35,231 nucleotides of DNA from Candidatus Hydrogenedentota bacterium (GTDB lineage: Bacteria; Hydrogenedentota; Hydrogenedentia; Hydrogenedentales; CAIZGN01): assembly GCA_903932505.1 (NCBI GenBank), contig CAIZGN010000511.1, forward strand, positions 1-35,231, given 5' to 3'. Made by a program: the position numbers and the translations under genes. The stretch's first letter is position 1; each line of letters starts with the position of its first letter. The notes beneath the pieces are model-generated. The model was not told where the DNA came from. It was given only the letters and a program-made list of their open reading frames with translations, and ran no database searches. This document shows positions 23,001-30,754 of the stretch, piece after piece.

Positions 23001-24227
23001 ATGAAATACCATCGCATGATTCTTGCGTGTCTGCTTTTTGCCTCGCTTGCCGTTACGGGATGTAGCGGTCGCAAGAGCGAACAATACCGCAGTGAGGGGG
23101 ACACCCTGTTCCGTTTGGCAAAATATGAGGATGCCTTGGGCGCCTATCGTCGTTCACAAGAAATGAATCCTAAGAATGTCCAAGCTACACTTGGAATCGG
23201 GCAATGCCTTGAAGCTCAGAAGAAATTGGAGGAGGCGCTAAAGGAATTTCAGGCGGCCATTACGACGGATCCGACCTTTGAGCCTGCCTACCGGGAAGCA
23301 TCCCATATATTGGTTCAGACGGGCCGGGGGGACGAGGCGTTGACGCTTGCGGATCAGCTCGCCAAGACGGATGCTGTTGCCGGTGCCGTGTTGGGATCCT
23401 CCATCCTGCTCGACGGGAAAAAGGCTGCGGAGGCGATTGCCCGTTTGGAGAAGTTGAGTGCCGAGCAGCAGACCAACCCCTCCGTGCAACTTCAGCTCGC
23501 CGCTGGTTATAAGGAAGCTGGCAATCTGGCGAAGGCCGAAGAGCTGGTGCGAGCCTACCTCGTGCAGGCCGCCAATCCCGCCGCATCCGCAGCCGCACAA
23601 TTGCTGCTGGTTGATCTTTGTGTCGCACAGAAAAAAGGGGATCAGATGGTCGCGGAGTTTCAGGCGCGTCTTGCCAAAGACGCCAATGACACATCCGCAG
23701 AACTGGGACTCACGGAAACCCTGATGCGCATCGGTCGTATTGATGACGCTGAGCCCTATGCCAAGAAACTTTATGACCGTCAGCCGGAATCTGGTTGGGG
23801 TAATTACCTGTTGGGTACGTGTCTTCTTGCAAAAAAGAAATACACGGAAGCGCTGCCGTATCTTGAAAGAGCGGCGTCGGTGTTGCCGCAGCAGCCGCAA
23901 GTGGCACGAAATCTTGCAGCAGCACGAAGTGGCGATAAGGGTGTCCCCGCCCCGCCGGCGGCATCCCAGCAGACGGCGACCGCTTCGACTACACCCCAGC
24001 CTCCTGTTCCCACGGCTCTGCAACCCCTGCCGAATGATTGGCGCAGCTTGTGGAAGCAGGCAGCCTTCAAGCCTTTGCTTGAGCACCGCAATGATTTCCT
24101 TGCCACGAATGAGCCCAATGTCGCCGAGACGCTCGCTTTGGCGGCCTTTTTCGTGAAGGACGAGGCGGTTCTAAGTGAATTGGGCCCCCAAGATTCCCCC
24201 AGCGTCCCCGTTGAATGGCTATTTTAA
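23001..24227 (+). CDS. TPR lipoprotein, possibly N-terminal half of a split PrsT-like protein
   Basis: A 408-residue protein with lipoprotein signal MKYHRMILACLLFASLAVTGC (lipobox VTGC, Cys21). TPR units follow, such as YRSEGDTLFRLAKYEDALGAYRRSQEMNPKNVQ. A Pro/Ala/Thr-rich linker (about residues 315-335) leads to a non-TPR stretch DWRSLWKQAAFKPLLEHRNDF that runs into the stop. The reading frame ends at TTTTAAG, while the next frame (+1) continues as a TPR protein of 573 residues. Together they would make about 965 residues, near the size I recall for PrsT-type TPR lipoproteins of exosortase loci. Either this is a lipoprotein translationally coupled to the next gene, or one gene interrupted by a +1 frameshift (programmed, mutational or assembly error). 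Confidence 0.82.
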   Translation: MKYHRMILACLLFASLAVTGCSGRKSEQYRSEGDTLFRLAKYEDALGAYRRSQEMNPKNVQATLGIGQCLEAQKKLEEALKEFQAAITTDPTFEPAYREASHILVQTGRGDEALTLADQLAKTDAVAGAVLGSSILLDGKKAAEAIARLEKLSAEQQTNPSVQLQLAAGYKEAGNLAKAEELVRAYLVQAANPAASAAAQLLLVDLCVAQKKGDQMVAEFQARLAKDANDTSAELGLTETLMRIGRIDDAEPYAKKLYDRQPESGWGNYLLGTCLLAKKKYTEALPYLERAASVLPQQPQVARNLAAARSGDKGVPAPPAASQQTATASTTPQPPVPTALQPLPNDWRSLWKQAAFKPLLEHRNDFLATNEPNVAETLALAAFFVKDEAVLSELGPQDSPSVPVEWLF

Positions 24228-25896
24228 GGCGATCCAGACGCGCCAGTCCGCACCTTTTCTTGAAGAAATGAAAGGATGGACAGAAACCGATGAAGAGCGA
24301 TCCGTGCTGCGTGCCAATGCGTTTGGCGTTGGGTTGGCCCTCTTGGGGGCCAGATTTAATGCCATGCACACCTTGACAAGTGCAGCCACCCAGTATCCTG
24401 CCTATGGGGTTACTTACTACAATTTGGCGCAGGTACTTCGTGCCTCTGGAGCTCCCGCCGTTGGCGCCCGGGCGTTGCAAAAACTGCTGCCACAAGCCAT
24501 CAGTAATGTCGAGCTGCACGGGATGGTGTACGGCCTGCTTCGGGAGGGCAGCAAGTATGCAGAAGCCCAAAATACCGCCGAGATGACCTACAGTTTGTTC
24601 CCCGGAAATGAAACCGCCTGTTTGAATCTTTCCCAAGCCTATCTCGACAATCAGGAGTCTAAGATGGCAGATGCGGTGCTTGTGCGTGCCGAACAGGAAA
24701 CGCCGGGTTCTCCGCAGATCCTGCTTGCCCTTGCCCGCCTCCGCATCTATGACAATCAGCCCGAAAAAGCGCTTGAGCTTATTGCCAGCGTTCCTGAGGG
24801 CCCCGAGGTACATGATGCACGGCTCTTTATTAACGTTTTCGCACAAGCCGGGCTGAAAAACTGGGCCTCTGTTTTGGAGCAGACCCCCGCTACGATTGAT
24901 GTGACATCGGGAACGGCGTTGAGGCTGATTCGCTCTGCCGCTTTGACCGCCCAAGGAAACACGGCTGATGTAAAGGCCCTGCTCGATCCAATAACGCAGA
25001 TCGTTCCTGAGGTGGAAATTGCGATCGGAGCTTTGGGTGGTACCGCTCCCTCGCGCCCCGCTGAGGCGGAATTGTGCCAGGCACTGCAAGCCAAGCCTGA
25101 AACGCTGGTTCAATACCTGTACGCCTTGTCGTGCCTGTCGGTGCCGGTGTACGGGCCTGGTGTATCCGCACTGCAAAGCGCATATGACGGAATTGGCGGC
25201 AATCCGGTTCTTGCAGGATATATCCTTCGCGTGATGGCCAAGTCTGATCCAGCCGCCAATCGTGAAGAAAGCGCGAAGACGCTTGCCGAAAAGCACGCTG
25301 ATTCCGCCGACGTCCAATTGGGTATTGCAGAAATCTATGGTTCTCTGAAAAAGAGCGACCTTGAATTGAAGGCGTTGGAACAAGCGGTTTCCCTGTCTCC
25401 GGATTTTGCAGAAGCGTGGCGGCGAGAGGGTGGTTTATTTGAAGATCAGGGGAATCTCGACGGTGCAATCGCTGCGTATGAGAAACTCCTTCAATTGCTT
25501 CCCGATGATTTGGCCGGAAACAACAATCTCGCGTATTGCCTGATGCAGGCGAAGAAGGATATGGACAGGGCATTGGCGTGCGCGCAACATGCGGCGGCCC
25601 TTCAACCGAAATCTCCGCAGGTGCTGCACACGTTGGGCGCGATTCAACTTCAGCGCAACGAGCTTGAAGAAAGCGCGAAGAACCTGAAGATGGCACTTGC
25701 CTTGCGCCCTGCCGACCCCACACTTGTTCTGGATTACGGGAAACTTCTCATGGCCCAAGGACAAAAAGATGAGGGATTGAAACATATTGCAATGTCTGTT
25801 TTGTATGGGAAACAATTTGACGTGCCTTTCCCCCGTAAGGACGAGGCCGATTTGATCCTTAAGGAAAACGGTCAGGCCGCTACACCGGGAACATGA
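24175..25896 (+). CDS. TPR protein overlapping the preceding TPR lipoprotein
   Basis: A 573-residue TPR protein when started at the GTG at 24175. Units include FNAMHTLTSAATQYPAYGVTYYNLAQVL and GAIAAYEKLLQLLPDDLAGNNNLAYCLMQAKKDMDRALACAQHAAALQPKSP. It has no signal peptide of its own, which is odd for a protein among periplasmic partners and favours either a cytoplasmic role or expression as the C-terminal part of the preceding lipoprotein. The start is uncertain: the GTG has only a loosely placed GAGG, and an ATG at 24268 has a weak ribosome binding site. The 53-bp overlap with the previous gene is longer than the 4-bp overlaps elsewhere in this operon. Confidence 0.78.
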   Translation: MNWAPKIPPASPLNGYFKAIQTRQSAPFLEEMKGWTETDEERSVLRANAFGVGLALLGARFNAMHTLTSAATQYPAYGVTYYNLAQVLRASGAPAVGARALQKLLPQAISNVELHGMVYGLLREGSKYAEAQNTAEMTYSLFPGNETACLNLSQAYLDNQESKMADAVLVRAEQETPGSPQILLALARLRIYDNQPEKALELIASVPEGPEVHDARLFINVFAQAGLKNWASVLEQTPATIDVTSGTALRLIRSAALTAQGNTADVKALLDPITQIVPEVEIAIGALGGTAPSRPAEAELCQALQAKPETLVQYLYALSCLSVPVYGPGVSALQSAYDGIGGNPVLAGYILRVMAKSDPAANREESAKTLAEKHADSADVQLGIAEIYGSLKKSDLELKALEQAVSLSPDFAEAWRREGGLFEDQGNLDGAIAAYEKLLQLLPDDLAGNNNLAYCLMQAKKDMDRALACAQHAAALQPKSPQVLHTLGAIQLQRNELEESAKNLKMALALRPADPTLVLDYGKLLMAQGQKDEGLKHIAMSVLYGKQFDVPFPRKDEADLILKENGQAATPGT

Positions 25897-25957
25897 TGAT
25901 TTCCTTCCTGAGTGAAGGCCCCCATAACCCTTGCGGAAAGAATATGACCAAGATTGT

Positions 25958-27118
25958 ATGATTCAATTCCACTGCCAGCATTGCGGTAACTATATGAGGA
26001 TTGGCGCGGAGTATGAAGGCCGCGATGCGTGCTGCAAAGCCTGCAAGCGGTACATCATAATTCCGAAAGCCGACGGAACCTCCTTGGACGTTTTTTCGCT
26101 CCCCAGCGAGGAGCGGTTGAGACGCACAGAGCATCTGCTGCAATCCACCACCGAGCGTAACCAGCAGCTTCGTGCGCTCTTGGCACCGTATCAGGACGCG
26201 GGGGGACAACTCATCCCCCCGGCCCAGTTGCGTGCTGCCGCAGACCGCTTTTCGAGCGAAGGCATTCAGGAATTGGAGGGCTTGCGGCAGCAAATAGAAG
26301 ACTGGCGGGGTGAGCGAGAATGTCTTGAACAGCAGCACACCGAGTTGCTGGAACAAACACGAAGTACCGGGCAGATGCTCTCTGAATCACAGTCCATGTG
26401 TTCCCAGCTGGGGGAAGAACTCAGGGAGTCCCGCGCAACCGTTGCCCTCCTCCAAGTTTCACTTTCTGAACGCGAAGATCAGTTTCAGGAACTCGAGCGA
26501 AACCTGAGTCGGTGTAGAGATTCTTTACAGGAATCCGAGGGAGCACTTGAGGAGGGGCGGGGTTCATGGGCCGCCCGCGAGCAAACCCTTCTGACCGAAC
26601 TGAATCTGTTGCAATATGAATTCGAGCAAACGAATGAAGCGTTGGCAGGGTTCCGTGCCGAGCTTGGTGAGCAGGATACTGCGCGCCGTTCTGCCGAGTC
26701 CGAGATTGTTCGCTTGGAAGCGGATAACCATATTGCTAATACCCAAATCTCCGTTCTTAGTGGAATCATCGAGGAATTTGCCCTCGCCTTTGAGAGTCGT
26801 CTCGTGGAGGATGGTGCCATGTTCGACGATCCTGCCAAGGGCATGATAAAATCGCTGGCAGCGCGGTTCTCCCAATTGGAATTCCAGTTGAGGGATACTG
26901 CGTTAGAGTTTTCCGGGGTGGAGCGTATTGCGGTCGCGTTGCGCAGTCGGGCCGCTGACTTGGAGCGGTGCCTTACGGCCCAAGACTCTCCAACTGAGAC
27001 TATTGAAATTAATTACGAGGAAAACACGCCAGAGCCGTTCTTCGAAGGACAAATGTCCAGCGATGACCCGATGGCAGAAGCGTATATGCGGTTTCTCGGG
27101 CCGCAGTCCGGAATTTAA
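25958..27118 (+). CDS. N-terminal zinc ribbon plus long coiled-coil protein
   Basis: A 386-residue protein. It opens with a zinc ribbon, CQHCG then CKAC (Cys6, Cys9, Cys26, Cys29), spaced by MRIGAEYEGRDA. After a short linker it is mostly predicted coiled coil (residues about 110-350, many Glu/Gln/Leu/Arg heptads), ending in an acidic tail. The track ORF begins at a TTG at 25931; I prefer the ATG at 25958, where the zinc ribbon starts, although no strong ribosome binding site precedes it. Similar FHCQHCG ribbons followed by coiled coils occur in PVC-like bacteria with no assigned function. Its place after the TPR genes suggests a cytoplasmic structural or regulatory partner of the EPS operon. 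Function unknown. Confidence 0.75.
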   Translation: MIQFHCQHCGNYMRIGAEYEGRDACCKACKRYIIIPKADGTSLDVFSLPSEERLRRTEHLLQSTTERNQQLRALLAPYQDAGGQLIPPAQLRAAADRFSSEGIQELEGLRQQIEDWRGERECLEQQHTELLEQTRSTGQMLSESQSMCSQLGEELRESRATVALLQVSLSEREDQFQELERNLSRCRDSLQESEGALEEGRGSWAAREQTLLTELNLLQYEFEQTNEALAGFRAELGEQDTARRSAESEIVRLEADNHIANTQISVLSGIIEEFALAFESRLVEDGAMFDDPAKGMIKSLAARFSQLEFQLRDTALEFSGVERIAVALRSRAADLERCLTAQDSPTETIEINYEENTPEPFFEGQMSSDDPMAEAYMRFLGPQSGI

Positions 27119-27148
27119 GCTACCTTGAGCCGAAGGAAAGCGGGTTTC

Positions 27149-27745
27149 ATGAGTAAATTCATATTGACGTGCCAGTGTGGGCAGCGTATGCGGGTTCCAC
27201 GGAGTGCTGTGGGGCGCACCGGGCAGTGTCCCGCCTGCGGTCGGCATATTCCGATCACAAACGATACCCTTGTCCCCAAGAATACCTCGCGTTCTGGGGG
27301 AGGGATGCGAAACGCTGCTTTTCGAACGCAGCGGCAGGGACCCGGGGCTCGTGAAGACGACAAGCAGCGCTTCGGACAGGCCGTCGATTTATTCTACAAC
27401 AAGCGTTATGCCGAAGCCTTGTCTATATTTGATCTTCTTGCCAGCGACTATCCTGGGAACGCGGAGATTGAATCTGCACGAAGCGAGTGTTTGCGCCACA
27501 TGAAGCGTCGTTCCCTCGGGGACAGCAGTGAGCAGCTTGCCTTGCCGTCCACTGCTGAAATCAACTTGGCCACGGTCAAAGCGATTGTGTTGGAAAAACT
27601 GGCCCAAGGCACGCGCGACGAGGTGCAGTTGCAGGCGGCCACCCTCGCGCTTGAGATTTTGCGCATGGAAGCCCAGCAACAAGTGGCAGGGGGTGCTGGA
27701 CATCACCACAGAAGCGGTGAATCCGCCGTGACTGACGAGTCCTAA
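27149..27745 (+). CDS. Zinc-ribbon protein with TPR-like segment
   Basis: A 198-residue protein starting MSKFILTCQCGQRMRVP. The ribbon ligands are Cys8, Cys10, Cys27 and Cys30 (TCQCG and CPACG). A basic, Gly/Ser-rich linker leads to a TPR-like unit (KQRFGQAVDLFYNKRYAEALSIFDLLASDYPGN) and a helical tail. The upstream ATG-equivalent start at 27125 is unlikely: the ribbon begins at 27149, and AAGGAA lies about 10 bases before it. It follows the coiled-coil gene by 30 bp and is the last gene of the plus-strand operon, converging on the HDOD gene. The two neighbouring proteins share the N-terminal ribbon idea but not the C-terminal parts. Function unknown. Confidence 0.75.
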   Translation: MSKFILTCQCGQRMRVPRSAVGRTGQCPACGRHIPITNDTLVPKNTSRSGGGMRNAAFRTQRQGPGAREDDKQRFGQAVDLFYNKRYAEALSIFDLLASDYPGNAEIESARSECLRHMKRRSLGDSSEQLALPSTAEINLATVKAIVLEKLAQGTRDEVQLQAATLALEILRMEAQQQVAGGAGHHHRSGESAVTDES

Positions 27746-27766
27746 GAGCGGTTTTGCCAACCCGGA

Positions 27767-29164
27767 TTATTCGTCCTGCGGCTTCTCGTTGAGTGCCGTG
27801 GAGCGGATTCCCAGAAATTCATCCAGCATCGCTTCCGTCATCTCTGCATCCAGACGGAGTTCCTCCAGGGCAGCCCCGTAATCCGCAAACAAGCCCTGAC
27901 TTTCCTCCAGCGATCCGCCCGGCGCGCAGGCCATGACATTGGCCAAGGAAACAATCGCCACATACTGCTTGGCGGTGGTGGCCAATTCCGGTGTGTGATG
28001 GAAGCGGATGGGCTCGGCAATTTCACTCGGAAGATTCCAGTATTGGGCCAGACTGTACCCGGCTTCCGTGTGGGAAAGGCCAATCACACGGGATTCTTCG
28101 GCCACCAGAGCGCGCCCCCACAGGGGTTCGGGCATAAGATCCGCATAGTTGGGTTGCAGCTCCACCAAGACCACGCGCCCGATGTCGTGGAGGAGTCCGG
28201 CGGAGAATACACCCGAAAGACGGCGCAGACCGGCGGCTTTGGCCACAATGCGCGCGGCGGCCGCACTGCACATGGATTCGAGCCAGAACGCCTTGTAGTC
28301 GAAATGTTTGAGCTTGTTGGCGAGATCCGCCACGGCCACCGACAGGACAATGCCATAGGTTTCATGCAGACCCAGAAGCGACACCGCGAGCGTGAGGTCA
28401 TTGATGCGATTGGGGAAGCCGTAGGCGGCGGAATTGGCCACGCTGAGCACTTTTGCGGCCACCGGCGGATCCAGCGTCAGCACGCCCACAACCTCATTCA
28501 CCGCACTGGCCGGATCTTCCATGATTTCACGCACCCGCGAGACGGTTTCCGGCAATGCGGGCAAAGAGCCCACCTGACGAATGAGATGGGCAATATGTCC
28601 GAGTTTGGTTCCTGTTTCCAGGCGTTGTGGATCAAGCGGCGGTGCCACTTCAATGGAAGCAGAGGGCGAATCTCCGCTACGGAGTCCGTAGTGGGTATTG
28701 AGCGCGGTTTCAATGTTGTTCCGGTCGCAAATTACGATGCGCGGGGTAAGCCCGGTGGCTTTCTCCAGCGCAGTCAAGGCGGCTTCGTCGAGCGGAGACG
28801 CGGAACCCAAGAGTAGAGTCCCGGCGGTACGATCCATGGGAACCACCCCCAGATTGTGCGCGGTGGTACGGTCGAGAAGTCCAAGCAGGCCCGGATCAAT
28901 GTCGAGGTGTGAGGGATCAACCTCGGTCTTTCCGGCACTTGACACAAAAAACTCAACGAGTGTTTCTGCGGAGAGATGACCGAGGGATATAAGGCAATCG
29001 ACCAAGGTGCCGCCACGCTCTTTGCGAAGGGCTATTGCAGCATCTAATTCTTTTTGCGTGATCACACCGGCTGCGACCAAGGAACGACTAACCTGGCGGT
29101 CGGTCGCAATTTTCTGCATCTCCCGGTCAGAGACGGTGTTGTCAGTGGCGGAATTCGGAACCAT
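27767..29164 (-). CDS. MshEN-like domain plus HDOD domain signalling protein
   Basis: A 465-residue cytoplasmic protein. Residues about 20-160 resemble the N-terminal domain of type II secretion/MshE ATPases (VSRSLVAAGVITQKELDAAIALRKERGGTLVDCLISLGHL, later TPRIVICDRNNIETALNTHYG), a domain that binds cyclic di-GMP in some members. Residues about 190-400 form an HDOD domain (SLPALPETVSRVREIMEDP, LSVANSAAYGFPNRINDLTLAVSLLGL, SAGLLHDIGRVVL). The track start at 29296 covers non-conserved sequence; I chose the ATG at 29164, with AAAGG about 11 bases upstream, though MQKIATD further in is also possible. It converges on the zinc-ribbon gene with a 21-bp gap and is divergent from the small 65-aa gene. 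A regulatory role linked to c-di-GMP and surface behaviour is an inference. Confidence 0.82.
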   Translation of the reverse strand: MVPNSATDNTVSDREMQKIATDRQVSRSLVAAGVITQKELDAAIALRKERGGTLVDCLISLGHLSAETLVEFFVSSAGKTEVDPSHLDIDPGLLGLLDRTTAHNLGVVPMDRTAGTLLLGSASPLDEAALTALEKATGLTPRIVICDRNNIETALNTHYGLRSGDSPSASIEVAPPLDPQRLETGTKLGHIAHLIRQVGSLPALPETVSRVREIMEDPASAVNEVVGVLTLDPPVAAKVLSVANSAAYGFPNRINDLTLAVSLLGLHETYGIVLSVAVADLANKLKHFDYKAFWLESMCSAAAARIVAKAAGLRRLSGVFSAGLLHDIGRVVLVELQPNYADLMPEPLWGRALVAEESRVIGLSHTEAGYSLAQYWNLPSEIAEPIRFHHTPELATTAKQYVAIVSLANVMACAPGGSLEESQGLFADYGAALEELRLDAEMTEAMLDEFLGIRSTALNEKPQDE

Positions 29165-29457
29165 ACAAGTACCAACCTTTCCATGGGGGGCGCATGCCTG
29201 AACCAAGGTATTAGCTATTTCCGCAGCCCGTTTGGGGCGACGAAGCCACGGCCGCTTCCTCGCGTGCCGCAGACGCAAGTTCTGGTCTACGGTCATCTAC
29301 CGGTGGACACTTGCGTTTACTCCCCTATTCTAACGTTGTGGGACGCCAGAGGCAAGTGCGCGGCGGATGGTCGAACCTAAAGCTATAAAGAAATCTGCCG
29401 ATAAAAATAATACAATTGAAGGCAATTGGACCAACCCGACGCAGAAAGGAGGCTGCC
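29165..29457. other. Divergent intergenic region between the HDOD gene and the 65-aa gene
   Basis: About 293 bp. I see no confident -35/-10 pair, repeat or hairpin. The longer ORF starts that run into it on either strand lack ribosome binding sites. It presumably carries both divergent promoters. Confidence 0.5.
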
Positions 29458-29655
29458 ATGGACGGATTGACTGCTGTGGCCAGCGGCGTCGGGGCCGGTG
29501 TGAGCCAGGTTCGTATTCAGCGACAGGCTTCGCAACCCCAGATGATGGAACAAACGGGGAAAACGAAGGATGTCAACACCGCAGTACTGCGCCTCATAAC
29601 GCAGGCATTGTCGGCGTCTGGAGCGGCAGGACACGACCTCGACGTGCTGGCCTAG
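29458..29655 (+). CDS. 65-aa protein, weakly YjfB-like
   Basis: Sequence starts MDGLTAVASGVGAGVSQVRIQRQ and ends ALSASGAAGHDLDVLA. The ATG at 29458 has an excellent ribosome binding site (AAAGGAGG, 5 bases upstream) and a strong terminator follows, so this is a real short transcription unit. The pattern of a short N-terminal helix with small residues, a Gln-rich stretch (VRIQRQASQPQMMEQ) and a C-terminal helix (NTAVLRLITQAL) is faintly like the YjfB 'putative motility protein' family, but I cannot establish homology by eye. No signal peptide, no TM, no cysteine. It is divergent from the HDOD gene. The function is unknown. Confidence 0.65.
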   Translation: MDGLTAVASGVGAGVSQVRIQRQASQPQMMEQTGKTKDVNTAVLRLITQALSASGAAGHDLDVLA

Positions 29656-29671
29656 CCTCAAAAACTCCTTT

Positions 29672-29719
29672 GGCGGGGGTAGATTGCAAGGATGCGATCT
29701 GCCCCTGCCCCTCGTTTTT
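29672..29719 (+). terminator. Rho-independent terminator after the 65-aa gene
   Basis: A 16-bp stem with three G-T wobbles, GGCGGGGGTAGATTGC with GCGATCTGCCCCTGCC, and a 6-base loop AAGGAT. CCTCGTTTTTCTC follows. On the minus strand a TTTTT tract lies somewhat further out, so it may also end the SirB1-like transcript. Confidence 0.85.
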
Positions 29720-29740
29720 CTCTAATTCGGCTTCGGTCGA

Positions 29741-30565
29741 TTAGTTGTCTGCTTTCGGGGTCTCTCGCAAGAGGCAAATCATTCGTTGTCCATCATCCCA
29801 CCGCTGGAAATGATGAAAGGCCTGAATAAGATTATGGATGACCCGGCGGACAAGATAGCCGGTGGAGGCGGGTCGCGCCAAGATTTGGCGAGCCGCTTCC
29901 CATGACGGGCCTTGCATGCGCAGGAAAGACGACTCGGGGGTACAGAACCCGTGATGGTAAGGGTCGACCATATAGGTCACATCATTCACTTGGGCATAAG
30001 CGAAGAAATGTCCCGGCCACCGTGTGCCCCCCACCGAATACCCCAGTCGTCTGCCGACGAGGACATACAAACATCCGAGACTCACTGGAATACCCAAGCG
30101 CCGGTCAATGACACCGGGAAGGTCGAAGTGTTGCGGGTTTTCGTATTCGAATCGTGCGCCCTGAATGCCTTCTTCCACGAACAGAAAGTCCGAGAGGGAC
30201 AGCGGGTCTTGGGGCATGCCGGATTTCTGGAAGGACTGCGCGAGCGTATCGAGTTGCCCGGCGAGACGAGCGCCCTGTGGGATACCCGAAAGATAGCCGG
30301 AAAGAACCGACATTGCAAGCTCCAATTGGGTTTCCGCAACAGCATCCGTAAAACAACCGGGCCACACACAGGTCAGCCATTCGTTCCGATGTCTTGAAAG
30401 AAAGGCATGGACGGATTGCCGATTAAGTTCGGGAAGAGGCGCTAAGGCCGTATCCAATGAGAGGCCAAAGGAGGCGAAGGCGCGAACCAACCCCGCCTGA
30501 ACAACCTCTGAGGGGTCATCCAGCAGCGCCACCAGATGGGGCAGGTCGTGAACACTTACAGGCAT
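29741..30565 (-). CDS. SirB1 / transglutaminase-like family protein
   Basis: A 274-residue cytoplasmic protein. The middle and C-terminal parts match the SirB1/Transglut_core2 family: SLSDFLFVEEGIQGARFEYENPQHFDLPGVIDRRLGIPVSLGCLYVLVGRRLGYSVGGTRWPGHFFAYAQ, then TYMVDPYHHG. Cys in SLGC, His in PGHFF and Asp in VDPY could form a transglutaminase-like triad, though I cannot verify their geometry. The first 60 residues look helical and HEAT-like (VALLDDPSEVVQAGLVRAFASFG), a variation on the E. coli SirB1 layout. GGAGGA 5-6 bases before the ATG supports the start. Biological role unclear; members in other bacteria are only loosely described. Confidence 0.8.
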   Translation of the reverse strand: MPVSVHDLPHLVALLDDPSEVVQAGLVRAFASFGLSLDTALAPLPELNRQSVHAFLSRHRNEWLTCVWPGCFTDAVAETQLELAMSVLSGYLSGIPQGARLAGQLDTLAQSFQKSGMPQDPLSLSDFLFVEEGIQGARFEYENPQHFDLPGVIDRRLGIPVSLGCLYVLVGRRLGYSVGGTRWPGHFFAYAQVNDVTYMVDPYHHGFCTPESSFLRMQGPSWEAARQILARPASTGYLVRRVIHNLIQAFHHFQRWDDGQRMICLLRETPKADN

Positions 30566-30621
30566 CGCATTCCTCCCGAATCTTATCCCAGTATACGCGA
30601 TTGAACCATCGTTTTCAGGTT

Positions 30622-30649
30622 TTGATGATCCGAGGCGTTGGCCTATAAT
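30622..30649 (+). promoter_or_regulatory. Sigma-70-type promoter for the DUF4434-like gene
   Basis: TTGATG, 16 bases, then a perfect TATAAT. The predicted start near 30656 leaves a leader of about 100 bases before the ATG at 30755. The remaining part of the 189-bp gap shows no clear hairpin. Confidence 0.55.
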
Positions 30650-30754
30650 GGGGCTCTATTGGGTATGCGGTGTGGATCCGTTGAATTATGATTCGACGAA
30701 TGTAAACCGGGTAGGTCGTTGAACTGCCCCTACGGATTATCGGGAAGGTGTTGG

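Noticed and set aside
23902-23918. TGGCACGAAATCTTGCA, at first sight a perfect sigma-54 promoter
   Set aside because: The GG and GC doublets are 11 bases apart instead of 10, and the site lies inside the TPR lipoprotein coding sequence with no gene start suitably placed downstream.
24067-25383. 438-aa minus-strand ORF opposite the TPR gene
   Set aside because: Antisense shadow of a clear TPR protein; low-complexity composition and no partner genes on that strand.
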